From CAVSUR01 sp963731285 (GTDB lineage Bacteria > Actinomycetota > Actinomycetes > Streptosporangiales > Streptosporangiaceae), in NCBI GenBank assembly GCA_963731285.1, contig CAVSUR010000001.1:310001-374000 (forward strand): 64,000 bases of DNA, given 5' to 3'. The notes below the pieces were generated by a model, which was not told the DNA's origin, made no database searches, and worked only from the letters and a program-made list of their open reading frames with translations. Each line of letters starts with the position of its first letter. The first letter of the stretch is position 1. The position numbers and the translations under genes were made by a program. Of the stretch, positions 47,208 through 57,391 are shown piece by piece.

Positions 47208-48899
47208 GCAGGTATTCCTTCGGGGCTGGAGGCGGAGATCCCGGCAGTCGCGGCTGGCTCGCCGCCGGCTGCGGCCGCGGCGGCGCTGTCGGCGCCGCGG
47301 TCATTGGCTGTGCCCGCGCCGTCGTCGGCCGCGCCGTCGTCGGCCGCGCTGGCATCGGCCGGCTGGCCGGCCACGGGCAGGGTGAGGCAGATGCGCGTGC
47401 CGCCCGCGTGGGCGGTGTCGATGCTGATCTGGCCGCCGTGCTGCTCGACGATCTGCTTGCACAGGGCCAGGCCGATCCCGTTGCCGGGATAGGCCTCGCG
47501 GCGGTGCAGGCGCTGGAAGATAACGAACACCTTCTCCGCGAACTCGGGTGCGATGCCGATGCCGTTGTCGGTGACGCAGAACTGGCACAGGTCCCCGGGC
47601 CCCGGCGGCACGGTGATCCGGACGGCCGGCGGGCGGTCGGGCGCGCGGAACTTGATGGCGTTGCCGATCAGGTTCTGCCACAGCATGGCCAGCAGGGTCG
47701 GGTCGCCGAGTAGCCCGGGCAGCGCGCTCGGGCCGCTCGATCACCGCCCCGGACTCCTCGATCGCGAAGCTGCAGGGTCGCGATGGCCGCGTCCAGCGGC
47801 TGGCCGAGCGGCACCGGGATGCGGACGTGCCGGACCGGCCGACCCGGGAGAACGTCAGCAGGTCGTTGATCAGCGTCTGCATCCGCTTGGCGCCGTCGAC
47901 GGCGAAGTCGATGTACTGGCGGCCCGCGGTCGTCAAGCTGACCGGCAGTAGCGCTTCTCCAGCAGCTGGCAGAACGAGGCCACCTTGCGCAGCGGCTCCT
48001 GCAGGTCATGCGAGGCAACGTAGGCGAACTGCTCCAGCTCGGCGTTGGACCGGCGCAGCTCCTCGGACTGGCGTTCAGGTCCGCTGCCTGCCGGACGGCG
48101 ACCTGCTGGGCGGCCCGCGCATCCTCGATGGCCGAGACCAGCTCGCTGCGCATCGCCTCCACGTCGGCAGCGACGGCCCGCACGTCCGCCGGGCCGGTCA
48201 CGTCGATGTGCTGATCGAATCCGCCGGTCACCACCTTGCGGGCCGAGGCTCGCAGCCGGTCCAGCGGCCGCACCACGGCGTTGTGCAGCAGCACGGCAAG
48301 GATCGCGAACGCCGCCAGGAGCACGGCCAGGATGGCGCTGAATGCCCAGTCCTGCACCGTCCGGCCGCTGCGCAGGCTGGCGCCCTGCGTGGGCCGCGGC
48401 CGCCGTCAGATGGGCGTTCTGCGCGGCGAATAGTGCCCTGATGTCATCGAAGGCTTCTTGCTGCCATCCAGCAGGCTGCGGTCACGGCTGCTCAGCACGC
48501 CGCGCCGGGCGTCACCGATCAGCACCTGAGCGTACTCGCGGCGCCAGGTGGCGGACGCGCGCTCGATCCGGTTCAGGTCAGCTGCCAGCTGCGGGCGCTG
48601 GCCGATCTCCGCGCGCAGCCGGGCGGCCGCGTCGGCCTCGACGGCGCGGCCGCTGGCGTAGGGCTGCAGGAAGCGCGCGTTCGCGGCGGTCAGGGCATAG
48701 CCCGGACCCCGGTCTCCTGGTCCACCAGGGCACCCTGCAGCCGGTACGCCTGGGCCTGCGCGGGCAGCAGCCCGCGGTCGAGCTGGTTGGTCACCGTCCG
48801 GCCATGGCTGAGCACTGCGATGACGATGACCGCCGAGACGGCGACCAGCACCCCGAGTACCGCGAAGACCAGCCAGAACCAGCCCTGAACCGTCATCAC
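47204..48899 (-). pseudogene. CHASE3-HAMP sensor histidine kinase, many frameshifts
   Basis: Pieces in all three frames together give a full kinase. First an N-terminal helix (WFWLVFAVLGVLVAVSAV) and CHASE3 domain (NARFLQPYASG), then a second membrane helix and HAMP (AVVRPLDRLRASARKV). The phosphoacceptor region is SHDLQEPLRKV and the HATPase domain has QNLIGNAIKF, DNGIGIAPEF and NGIGLALCKQIVEQHGG. About nine single-base breaks lie between 48710 and 47725 (clear ones near 48708, 48460, 48390, 48082, 47945); each flank is conserved. Start taken at 48899; an ATG at 48933 overlapping the phosphatase stop would need one more break. DLQEPLR is typical of phytochrome-type kinases. Whether truly dead or mis-sequenced is open. 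Confidence 0.75.
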
Positions 48900-48929
48900 C
48901 CGCAGCCGGGAGGCGCGGCGCGGCCGCGC

Positions 48930-50167
48930 TCATGCCGCCTTCCAGCCGAGATGGACCACCGCGACATCATCGGCCAGGCCGCCGTACCGGCTGGCCGCGG
49001 CCTCGGCCCGCTCGATCAGGGCATCGACGAACGGGGCCGCGGCAGCCCGGACAGTCCGCGGGCCATGGCCAGCAGCCCGTCCTCGCCCAGCCGCATGCTG
49101 CCGGGGCCGACGCGGCCTTCGAACAGCCCGTCCGTGAACAGCACCAGGCCTGCGCCGTCCGGCAGCTTCACCTCGTCCTGCTGCCAGCTGGCCCCCGGCA
49201 CCAGCCCGAGCGCGGGGCCGCCTGCCCGCTCGAGGAATCCGCGCCGCCCGCCGTGCGCAGCAGCGGCCCCGGGTGCCCGGCCCGCAGGATGGCCGCCTTT
49301 CCCGGTCAGCGGGGAAGGCCAGGTAGGTAAGGGTCGGGAAGACCTGGTCGCTCTGCCGCTCGGCGATCAGCATCTGCTCGAGCAGCTGGATCAGGCGCGA
49401 CGCGGGCACGCCGGCCAGCACCAGCGACCGCCAGGCCACGCGCAGGCAGACCCCGACGGCCGCCTCGGCGGCACCGTGGCCGGCCACGTCGCCGATCACC
49501 GCGTGCACGGTGCTGTCGGCGGTCTGGACCACGTCGTAGAAGTCACCGCCGAGCAGCGACTGGACCCGGCCGGGCCGGTACCTGGCCACGACCTCGAAAT
49601 CGGTCGTGCGCATCATCGGCACCGGTAGCAGGCCTCGCTCCAGCCGCGCGTTCTCCTCCGCCCGCAGCGCGCTGATCTGCAGCGCCGCGGATGCCAGCTC
49701 GACGTTCTTGCGCTGGGTGGCGTACCGGATCGCGCGGCCGAAGGCATCCGGCGCCGACTGGCCCTTGATCAGGTAATCCTGGGCCCCGGCGGCGACCGCC
49801 GCCAGGCCCGAGCTCTCCTGCGCCAGCCCGGTGAGCACGACCACCGGCGCGCCATGGGCGGCGGCCAGGATCCGGGTGACGACCTCCAGGCCGCGGGCGT
49901 CGGGCAGGTTCAGGTCCAGCAGGATGCACCCGGGCGCGGCCCGCCGCCCAGCATCTCGATGGCCTCGGCCACCGAGCGGGCCCAGGACAAGCTGGCGTCC
50001 AGCCCGCTGTCCGCGAGCAGCTCCCGGACCAGGACCATGTCGCCGGGGTCGTCCTCGACCAGCAGCAGCGTCTGCGGGTCGGCGAGCAAACCCGGGCCGT
50101 CCGGCTCGGTCTCGCCGGCGGCTGCCTGCTGGCTGTCCTGCGGCGAGATGCCCGTCCAGGTCGCCAC
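48930..50167 (-). CDS. Receiver-PP2C (RsbU-like) phosphatase response regulator (about three frameshifts)
   Basis: N-terminal receiver domain (LLLVEDDPGDMVLV; phosphoacceptor Asp in CILLDLNLPDARG) followed by a linker helix and a SpoIIE/PP2C domain: VQSLLGGDFYDVVQ, HAVIGDVAGHG, GAGLVLFTDGLFEGR and GLADDVAVVHLG supply the metal ligands. GTG at 50167 with a perfect AAGGAGGT. Frame breaks lie near 49940, 49290 and 49050. Such proteins dephosphorylate anti-sigma-factor antagonists (general stress response). First gene of the three-gene signalling operon; its stop lies just before the kinase start. Confidence 0.82.
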
Positions 50168-50414
50168 GGGTACCTCCTTCAGGTTCCGGTCCTTAGCGCA
50201 GCCGAGGCCCTGAGCCCGGGCATGCCCGGGCGGGCCAGCCGTCCCGTCGCTGCCGCCCAGGGCCTGGGCCGGGGGCTGCGGGAGCGGGCGCAACTCGCAG
50301 GCCCAGGATCGCCGCTAGCTTCCCTGCCAGCGGTGGCCCAGACGCCAGCCCCGCGGGAGCCGGGGCAGGGACGGCGCCAATGGCCGGCTTGCGCCCGGCA
50401 GCCGCAGCGCCAGC

Positions 50415-52208
50415 CTAGCTGCCCCGGTGCGGCAGGAACTCCTGGATCTTGGTCTTGACCCCTTCCAGCACTACGCCGCGCCGGTCCTCGTCGCCCTTGA
50501 TCAGGGCCTTGGCCGCGTCCTTGGCCTGCTCGAACGTGGCATGCGGGGGAATCGGCGGGATGTTCGGGTCGCACCTGACGTCCAGCACGGCCGGCCGGTC
50601 CGCGGCGAGGGCCTCGTCCCACGCCGGGCCGATCTCCTCCGGCTTGTCGACGTGGATAGCCAGCAGGCCGAGACTGCCGGCGAACGCCGCGTAATCCACA
50701 TCCGGCAGCGTCTGCGACTGGGTGAACTTCGGCGCGCCCTCCATGGCCCGCATCTCCCAGGTGACCTGGTTGAGATCGTCGTTGTGCAGCACGGCCACGA
50801 TCAGCCGAGGGTCCGCCCAGTCCTGCCAGTAGTGCTTGACGGTGATCAGCTCGGCCAGGCCGTTCATCTGCATGGCCCCGTCGCCCTCGAAGACGATGAC
50901 CGGCCGGTCCGGGTTCCCGAACTTGGCCCCGATCCCGTAGGGAACGCCGGGCCCCATGGTGGCCAGGTTCCCCGACAGCGAGCCGCGCATGCTACCGCGG
51001 AACTTCAGCTGCCGCGCGTACCAGTTCGCTGACGACCCGGAGTCGGCGGCGACGATCGCGTTGTCGGGCAGCCGGCCGGACAGCTCGTGGAACAGCCGCA
51101 GCGGGTTGATCGGGTCCGCCGAGACCATCGCCTCGGCCGCCATGACCTCCCACCAGCGGGCCACCCTGGCCTCAATGGACTCGCGCCAGGACCGGTCGGC
51201 CTTGCGCCGCAGCAGCGGGATGAGCGCGCGCAAGGTGGCCGCCGCGTCCCCGACCAGGTTGACCTCGTAGGGGTAGCGCATGCCGACGTAACGGCCGTCG
51301 ATGTCAATCTGCACCGCCCTGGCCTGGTCGAACGCCGGGCAGGAACTGAGTGTAGGGAAAGCTGGACCCGACGGTGAGCAGGGTGTCGCACTCGTTCATC
51401 ATCTCGTAGCTGGGCCGGGTGCCGAGCAGGCCGATCGAGCCGGTGACATAGGGCAGCTCGTCGGAGAGCACGTCCTTGCCGAGCAGCGGCTTGGCCACGC
51501 CCGCCCCGAGCAGCTCGGCGACCTGCTCCAGCTCGGCGCGCGCACCGCGGGCGCCCCGCCCGCCAGGATGGCGACCTTGGCGCCGCCGTTGAGTATCTCG
51601 GCGGCCCGGGCCACCGCCGCGTCATCGGGCGCCACCACGGGCCAGTCGATGCCCAGGCTGGAGGGCACCATCTTGAACGCGTGCGTCGGCGCCGAGTACT
51701 CAAGCTCCTGGACGTCGGAGGGGATGATGATCGCCGTCGGGGCCCGCTCGGACAGCGCCACCCTGATGGCCCGGTCCAGCACGTTGGGCAGCTGCTCGGG
51801 CACCGTCACCATCTGCACGTAGTCGCTGGCCACGTCCTTGTACAGCGACATCAGGTCGACTTCCTGCTGATAGGAGCCGCCCATCGCCGACCGGTTGGTC
51901 TGGCCGACGATGGCCACCACCGGCACGTGGTCCAGCTTGGCGTCGTACAGCCCGTTCAGCAGGTGGATGGCACCGGGGCCCGAGGTCGCCATGCACACGC
52001 CGACCCGGCCGGTGAACTTGGCGTAGCCGACCGCCTCGAAGGCGGCCATCTCCTCGTGCCGGGCCTGGATGAACTTGGGCTGGTCATCGGCCCGGCCCCA
52101 GGCGGCGAGAATGCCGTTGATCCCGTCGCCGGGGTAGGCGAACACCTTCTCCACGTCCCAGGCCCGCAGCCGTTCCAGCAGGTAATCGGAGACTTTCGGT
52201 CCGGCCAT
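50415..52208 (-). CDS. ThDP-dependent pyruvate oxidase/dehydrogenase-like enzyme (two frameshifts)
   Basis: Thiamine-diphosphate enzyme of the PoxB/acetolactate synthase fold, about 597 residues when restored. The PYR domain has YPGDGINGI and QARHEEMAAFEAVGYAKFTG (cofactor-activating Glu). The central domain has SIGLLGTRPSYEMMNECDTLL. The PP domain has the Mg-ThDP motif FEGDGAMQMNGLAEL to HNDDLNQVTWEMR. ATG at 52208 with a strong GAGGAGGAATT. Frame breaks lie near 51540 and 51340. No membrane-binding PoxB C-terminal peptide is recognisable. Fourth gene of an operon with a GMC flavoenzyme; it may oxidise pyruvate or a related 2-oxoacid. Confidence 0.85.
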
Positions 52209-52221
52209 CGGTAATTCCTCC

Positions 52222-53853
52222 TCATGAGTGACGGCTCGCCATATGCTCGGCGGCCCGGGCGGCCACGGCCATGATCGTCAGCGCCGGGTTGGCGCTGCCC
52301 TGGGTGGGCAGCACGCTGCCATCGGTGATGTACAGGTTGGGTACCGCGAAGCTGCGGCAGTAACCGTCCACCACGCCGTGACGCTCATCGGCGGCCATCC
52401 GTGCGCCGCCGACCAGGTGCGCGTACCGCTCGATGGTGATGACCTCGTCGGCACCGGCGGCCTTGAGTATCCGCTCCATGACGCCGCGCGCGGCCTGGAC
52501 CAGCTGATTGTCGTTGTCGCACTGGGAGTAGCTGAATCGCGCCACCGGCAGGCCGTGCCGGTCCTTCTCGTCGGCCAGCGTCACCCGGTTCTCGGGCTGT
52601 GGCAGGAACTCGCACAGCGCGCCCAGGCACGACCAGTGCACGTAGTCGCTCATGTACTCGCGCAGCGCGCGGCCCCAGTGCCCCTGCGCGGCGACGTGCT
52701 CGGCCCAGGTGATCGGCAGCGGCGAGACGGTCTGAATGGAGAACCCGCGGCGATAGGGCCTGGCCGGGTCGGTCTCGTAGAACTCCTCGCTGCTGACCTC
52801 GGGCGGGGGCGCCTTGTACATCCGCACCTCGGCGTCGAAGCGGCCCGCCGTCTGCGGCGCGCCCTGCACCATCAGGTACCGGCCGACCTGGTCGAAGTCG
52901 TTGCACAAGCCGCCGGGGAAGCGCCGTGACGCCGAGTTGAGCAGCAGCCGGGGCGTCTCGATCGAGTAGCCGGCCACGGCCACCGCGGCCGCCCGCTGGA
53001 ACCGCGGCACGCCGCCGCGCACGTAGTGCACGCCGGTGGCGCGGCCGGTCTGCTCGTCCACCTCGATCCTGGTGACCATCGAGTCCGGGCGCACCTCCGC
53101 GCCCCGGGCCAGGGCGTCGGGGATGTGGGTGATCAGCGGCGATGCCTTGGCGTTGACCTTGCAGCCCTGCAGGCAGAACCCCCGGTAAATGCAGTGCGGC
53201 CGGTTGCCGAAGCGGCCGTTGGTGATCGCGACCGGGCCGACCTTGGCGGTGATGCCCAGCGCGGCCGCCCCGCGCAAGAACACCTCGCCGTTGCCGCCGA
53301 CCGGGTGCGGGCGGTAAGGGTAGGAGTGCGGGTCGCCCCACGGCCAGCGATCGCCGGCCACCGGCAGCTCGGCCTCGATGTCGGCGTAGTAGGGCTTAAG
53401 GTCGGCGTAGCTGATCGGCCAGTCGGCGCCGACGCGGTCGCTGGTCAGAGTGGCGAAGTCGCTGGGGTGAAACCGCGGCGTGTAGCCGGCGTAGTGCACC
53501 ATCGACCCGCCGACCCCGCGGCCGGAGTTGTTGGAGCCGAGCGGCACCGGGTCGCTGCCGTCGATCACCCGCGGCTCGGTCCAGTACAGGTGGTGCGAGC
53601 CGGCCTCGTCGCTGACCCAGTCGGCGTCCGGATCCCAGAACGGCCCGGCGTCCAGGCCGACGACGCGCCAGCCCTGCCGGGCCAGCCGCTGCATCAGCAC
53701 CGAGCCGCCGGCCCCGCAGCCCACGATGACCAGGTCGACCTCGTCGGCGTCGGCGAAGCTGCGCATGTCGCTGCGCAGCCGGTGGTTGGTGCGGCTGCCG
53801 TCATTGGGCAGCAGCCACGCCGACTCGTTGCGGGCGCGAACCTGGCTCATCAC
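52222..53853 (-). CDS. GMC family FAD oxidoreductase
   Basis: 543-residue glucose-methanol-choline-type flavoenzyme. FAD-binding GCGAGGSVLMQRLARQGW (about 45-62), NNSGRGVGGSMVHYAGY, and the C-terminal VPNLYITDGSVLPTQGSANPALTIMAVAARAAEHMA. The HCIYRGFCLQGCKVNAK stretch (with three Cys) is found in the 2-keto-gluconate/gluconate dehydrogenase-like group. No signal peptide or Tat motif is visible. It overlaps the subunit-3-like gene upstream by 4 nt and lies 13 bp before the ThDP enzyme. Likely a membrane-linked sugar or alcohol dehydrogenase (inference). Confidence 0.9.
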   Translation of the reverse strand: MMSQVRARNESAWLLPNDGSRTNHRLRSDMRSFADADEVDLVIVGCGAGGSVLMQRLARQGWRVVGLDAGPFWDPDADWVSDEAGSHHLYWTEPRVIDGSDPVPLGSNNSGRGVGGSMVHYAGYTPRFHPSDFATLTSDRVGADWPISYADLKPYYADIEAELPVAGDRWPWGDPHSYPYRPHPVGGNGEVFLRGAAALGITAKVGPVAITNGRFGNRPHCIYRGFCLQGCKVNAKASPLITHIPDALARGAEVRPDSMVTRIEVDEQTGRATGVHYVRGGVPRFQRAAAVAVAGYSIETPRLLLNSASRRFPGGLCNDFDQVGRYLMVQGAPQTAGRFDAEVRMYKAPPPEVSSEEFYETDPARPYRRGFSIQTVSPLPITWAEHVAAQGHWGRALREYMSDYVHWSCLGALCEFLPQPENRVTLADEKDRHGLPVARFSYSQCDNDNQLVQAARGVMERILKAAGADEVITIERYAHLVGGARMAADERHGVVDGYCRSFAVPNLYITDGSVLPTQGSANPALTIMAVAARAAEHMASRHS

Positions 53854-54527
53854 TCGCCCCCCCGCACCGGGTCGTCAGCCGGGAGCGCGTCGGCAACCTC
53901 GAACGGCTCGCGCTGGCCCACCGCCTTGCTCTTATAGCCGCGCGGGTAAGCCGGGCCCGGGAAGCCGATCTCGTTCCAGGCGTCGGGATGGGCGTAGAAG
54001 GCCGTGCACGCGTACCTGGTCCACAGGCTCCACAGGTGCTTGGCGTTCATGCCGTGCCAGTCACCCGAGCCGGCGTCCTGGACCGTCTGGATCAGGGCGC
54101 GCTGATCGGCGGCAGCGCACTGCGCGAAGCCGGCCGAGAACTTCGCTCCCGCCTCGGCGTCCAGGTGGTGCAGCGAGTCCCGCCACGCCTGGCCGTCCTC
54201 GGGCAGGTCGGCGTACCGCCAGCCGTCGGTCTGCTGCCCGGCCAGCCGCGCGTCGATCATCGCCGCCACCGGCACCGGAGGCCGCCCGGCCGGGCCGGCC
54301 CCGCCCTCGCCGACATCGCCGGATGCGGCGTCCTGCCCGACGAGCTGGTCGCACAGTGCTATCGCCACTGCCTCCTCGGCGGGGGTGAAGAAGCGGATGC
54401 CGGGGGCCAGGCTGAGCCGGCTCAGCACCGTCCCGGCGGTGACCTGATCCCAGTGCCCGGCCTGGGCCGCCACATCGAAGCCGGGGAAGCGGCTGCTGAA
54501 GTCCCGGCCCGTGGGGCCGCCGGTCAC
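53850..54527 (-). CDS. Gluconate 2-dehydrogenase subunit 3-like protein
   Basis: 225 residues from a GTG that overlaps the upstream stop (GTGA). FFTPAEEAVAIALCDQLVGQ (about 61-80), MIDARLAGQQTDGWRYADLP and the C-terminal FYAHPDAWNEIGFPGPAYPRGY are typical of the small subunit of gluconate-type dehydrogenases, which accompanies GMC large subunits. No Tat signal is seen, in contrast with the Gram-negative proteins. It probably stabilises or exports the GMC partner encoded next (4-nt overlap). Confidence 0.87.
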   Translation of the reverse strand: MTGGPTGRDFSSRFPGFDVAAQAGHWDQVTAGTVLSRLSLAPGIRFFTPAEEAVAIALCDQLVGQDAASGDVGEGGAGPAGRPPVPVAAMIDARLAGQQTDGWRYADLPEDGQAWRDSLHHLDAEAGAKFSAGFAQCAAADQRALIQTVQDAGSGDWHGMNAKHLWSLWTRYACTAFYAHPDAWNEIGFPGPAYPRGYKSKAVGQREPFEVADALPADDPVRGGE

Positions 54528-54991
54528 TTCTCCCGCCGCAAGATCGCGGCCAGCAGCCCCATGCCGCCCACCATCGTGACCAGCAGCGGAGCCAGCAGCG
54601 GCGGCCCCATCTCCATGTTGTAGCGGGTGTTGGACCAGCCGCCCGGCTTCTGCGCGATGCCACGGGCGTGCAGGTAGGTGCCCTGCAACCCGTTGGCGAC
54701 GATCGCGGCCGAGGCAATCGGCAGCGCGGTCTTGGCCATCTTGCGGCTGAAGAATCCCGCCACGCCCGCGGCGGCGCCCACCGGCCCGAGCGCCACCGGG
54801 ACCCACATCATCTTGTTGCCGAAGCTCGCGCTGTCGTGCTCGAAGAAGATCTCCGCCGCGGTGACGAGCGCGCCGGCCGCGGTCAGCGCGGCCAGGCTGC
54901 GCTCGAACCTGCCGGTCTGCACATTGCGGATCATCCGGTCAATGCCCTCCGCGGCCGGCCCCGGCAGGACATCTGCAGGCTCCCGGTGCAT
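54524..54991 (-). CDS. Small membrane protein of the GMC operon
   Basis: 155 residues, ATG at 54991 with GGAGGAGG upstream. Charged N terminus, then four hydrophobic segments: SLAALTAAGALVTAAEIFF, VPVALGPVGAAAGVAGFF, LPIASAAIVANGLQGTYL and LLAPLLVTMVGGMGLLAAIL. Between the third and fourth lies a conserved-looking HARGIAQKPGGWSNTRYNMEMGPP. I do not recognise a named domain. First gene of the four-gene operon and the natural candidate for a membrane anchor or electron-transfer partner of the GMC enzyme (inference). Confidence 0.78.
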   Translation of the reverse strand: MHREPADVLPGPAAEGIDRMIRNVQTGRFERSLAALTAAGALVTAAEIFFEHDSASFGNKMMWVPVALGPVGAAAGVAGFFSRKMAKTALPIASAAIVANGLQGTYLHARGIAQKPGGWSNTRYNMEMGPPLLAPLLVTMVGGMGLLAAILRREK

Positions 54992-55196
54992 GTTCCTCCT
55001 CCCGGCGCGGCGACCTCGCGCCGTGCTCGCGAACGCGGCTAACTGCCGGGACGGCCTGGACGCGGGAACGGCGTGCCACGCTCGCCCCGCGGCGTTGCAG
55101 CAGCTTCCCCGCATTACCGGCGGCAAACGGGACGCGGCCTGAGCGGTTGCCCGGCAGCGCCGGGCCGACACCAGCCGAGACCGGGCATCTTCGGGG

Positions 55197-55967
55197 TCAG
55201 CGGGCGGCGTCCCCGCCCGCACCGGCGCGGCCAGCCTCCGCAGCGTGGCCGGCGTCCCCGGCGGGCAGGTGCCGCCGGAGGAAGCCCACCGCGCGCTGCC
55301 AGGCTCGCGCGGCTGGTTCCGGCTGGTGGAACATCGGCGCCTTCCGGTTGTGGAAGGCGTGCCCGGCCTCCTCCTCAACGTGGATCTCCATGGCCGGGTA
55401 CCCGGCCACGGCCGCTTCCACCCGGGCCACCTGGTCGCGCGGGATGTAGGGGTCGGAGCCGCCGAAGTGGAACTGCACCGGGGCGGTGATCTGATCCAGG
55501 GCGGCCAGGCTGTCCGGCACGGCGGAGCCGTAGAACGACAGCACGGCCTCCAGGGTGCCCGGCCCGGCCTGAGCGGCGAGCAGGAAGACGATGGAGCCGC
55601 CGAGGCAGAACCCGACCAGGCCCAGGCCGCCGGTCACCTCGGCCTGCTCGCCCAGGCAGGCGAGCGCCGCGGCGGCGTCGGCCACGCCCTGCTCGGCATC
55701 GAACCGGCCGCCCAGCTCCAGCGACTCGGCCAGGCCGGCCTCATCATGCGCGGCGCGGTGCCCGGGCTTCAGCCGCCAGAACAGATCGGGCGCGCCGACC
55801 ACATAGCCGAGTGCGGCCAGATCCTCGGCCACGGCCTCGATGTAGTCACTGACGCCGTAGATCTCCTGGATGAGCAGCAAACCGGGACCATGGCCGGCGG
55901 GCGGAATCCACAGTGACAGGCCGAACGAGCCGCCGGGGACCGTCACGGAGTCGACACGGGTGGGCAC
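55197..55967 (-). CDS. Dienelactone hydrolase family protein
   Basis: 256-residue alpha/beta hydrolase. The nucleophile is a Cys in GFCLGGS (about residue 121) as in true dienelactone hydrolases; the Asp is in FGGSDPYIP and the His in EAGHAFHNR, and the modulating Glu is in IQEIYG (about 34). The C-terminal 25 residues are Ala/Gly-rich. Real DLHs open dienelactones in chlorocatechol breakdown, but many family members are general carboxylesterases. Upstream of the GMC operon on the same strand with a 205-bp gap. Confidence 0.88.
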   Translation of the reverse strand: MPTRVDSVTVPGGSFGLSLWIPPAGHGPGLLLIQEIYGVSDYIEAVAEDLAALGYVVGAPDLFWRLKPGHRAAHDEAGLAESLELGGRFDAEQGVADAAAALACLGEQAEVTGGLGLVGFCLGGSIVFLLAAQAGPGTLEAVLSFYGSAVPDSLAALDQITAPVQFHFGGSDPYIPRDQVARVEAAVAGYPAMEIHVEEEAGHAFHNRKAPMFHQPEPAARAWQRAVGFLRRHLPAGDAGHAAEAGRAGAGGDAAR

Positions 55968-56105
55968 AGCTCTGCTCCGTTGCTCGCCGGGATGTCTGCC
56001 AAGGACTGTACGGCGTGCCAGGCCGCCTGGCGGCAGCGGGCCAGGCCGTCCCCGCGGACGGCGGGGATGAGCGGCAAAGCCCGGCGGCCTGCCGTGCCGC
56101 CTGAG

Positions 56106-57248
56106 CTAGGTGGCCGGGTGCAGCAGCACCTTGGTGTAACCCTCTGCCCGCTTGTCGAACTTGCCGTAAGCGTCCGGCGCATCGGTCAGCGCCAGCTCAT
56201 GCGAGACCAGCAGCGACGGAGTGGCCTTCCCGGCGATGATCAGGCCCCGCAGGTGCTCGTTGTAGCGCTTGACCGGGGCCTGGCCGGTGCCGAACGCCTG
56301 CCCCTTCTGGAAGAGCGCGCCGAAGCTGAAGCCGACCCGGCCCTGCTTGGCGCCCTCGCTGGCGGCCTCCGGGTCCTGCGGGACGTAGACCCCGACGATG
56401 CCGATGCCGCCGGTGGTGCGGACCGAGCCGACCAGATTGTCGAGCACCATCTCCGGGTGCTCATCACCGGTGTGGTCGTGCGCCTGGTAGCCGACGGCCT
56501 CGATGCCGCGGTCCGCGCCCTGGCCGTCAGTCTGCGACACGACCTGCTCGACCGGGTCGCCGTCCGCCGCGTTCACCGCCGTGGCGCCGAACTTCTCGGC
56601 CAGCCTCAGCCGGTCAGGATGGAAGTCCACCACGAACACCTGGCTGGCGCCGCGCAGGTAGGAGCTGTGCGCGGCCAGCAGGCCGACCGGGCCTGCCCCG
56701 TACACCACGACGGTGTCGCCGGGCACCACGCCGGCCAGCTCGGCGCCGTGATACCCGGTCGGGAAGATGTCAGAAAGCATCGTGAAGTCCCGCTCGAACT
56801 CGCTGCCCGGCGGCAGCGGAAGCAGGTTGAAGTCGGCGAACGGGACCCGCAGGTACTCGGCCTGCCCGCCGGAGTAAGGGCCCATCTGCGCGTATCCGTA
56901 GGCGGCCCCGTCCACTCCCTCGGTCGGGTTCATCCGCAGGCAGAACGAGGTCCACCCGCTGATGCAGTTGCGGCAGCTGCCGCAGGCGATGTTGAACGGG
57001 ACCGACACCCGGTCCCCCGGCTTGATCCAGGTGACGCCCGGGCCGACCTCCGCCACGATGCCCATGTTCTCGTGGCCGAGGACCTTGCCCTCCTCGACGT
57101 TGGTCCTCCCCTCGTACATGTGCAGGTCCGATCCGCAGATGTTCGTCGTGGTGATCCGCACCAGCGCGTCGTTGGGCTGCTCGATGCGGGCATCGGGCAC
57201 CTCTTCGACAGCCACGCGGTACGGACCCTGGTATACGACTGCCTTCAC
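56106..57248 (-). CDS. Zinc-dependent alcohol/formaldehyde dehydrogenase
   Basis: Medium-chain dehydrogenase, 380 residues from the GTG at 57248 (GGGGAGG 8 nt upstream). Catalytic zinc site: ICGSDLHMYEGR and GHENMGIV; structural zinc: CGSCRNCISGWTSFC (about 91-105). Cofactor loop VVYGAGPVGLLAA (about 175). GIEAVGYQAHDH and the long insert match glutathione-independent formaldehyde dehydrogenase (FdhA-like) rather than simple alcohol dehydrogenases. Probably aldehyde/alcohol detoxification. Confidence 0.9.
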   Translation of the reverse strand: MKAVVYQGPYRVAVEEVPDARIEQPNDALVRITTTNICGSDLHMYEGRTNVEEGKVLGHENMGIVAEVGPGVTWIKPGDRVSVPFNIACGSCRNCISGWTSFCLRMNPTEGVDGAAYGYAQMGPYSGGQAEYLRVPFADFNLLPLPPGSEFERDFTMLSDIFPTGYHGAELAGVVPGDTVVVYGAGPVGLLAAHSSYLRGASQVFVVDFHPDRLRLAEKFGATAVNAADGDPVEQVVSQTDGQGADRGIEAVGYQAHDHTGDEHPEMVLDNLVGSVRTTGGIGIVGVYVPQDPEAASEGAKQGRVGFSFGALFQKGQAFGTGQAPVKRYNEHLRGLIIAGKATPSLLVSHELALTDAPDAYGKFDKRAEGYTKVLLHPAT

Positions 57249-57391
57249 GGGATTAGCCTCCCCGTTGCTCTGGACTGCTAGCCGCCGCGGCCAGCGCCTA
57301 GGTCGCGCTGCCCCGCACCCCGGCCCGGGAAACACCGCCGCGGCCGGCCCGGGCGCCGGGCACGGCTGATTTCCGCCCCCGGGGCCGGCAG

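Noticed and set aside
50215..50230. Perfect palindrome CCCGGGCATGCCCGGG upstream of the PP2C gene
   Set aside because: GC-only 16-bp palindromes are expected by chance at this base composition; 48 bp upstream of the start without promoter boxes.
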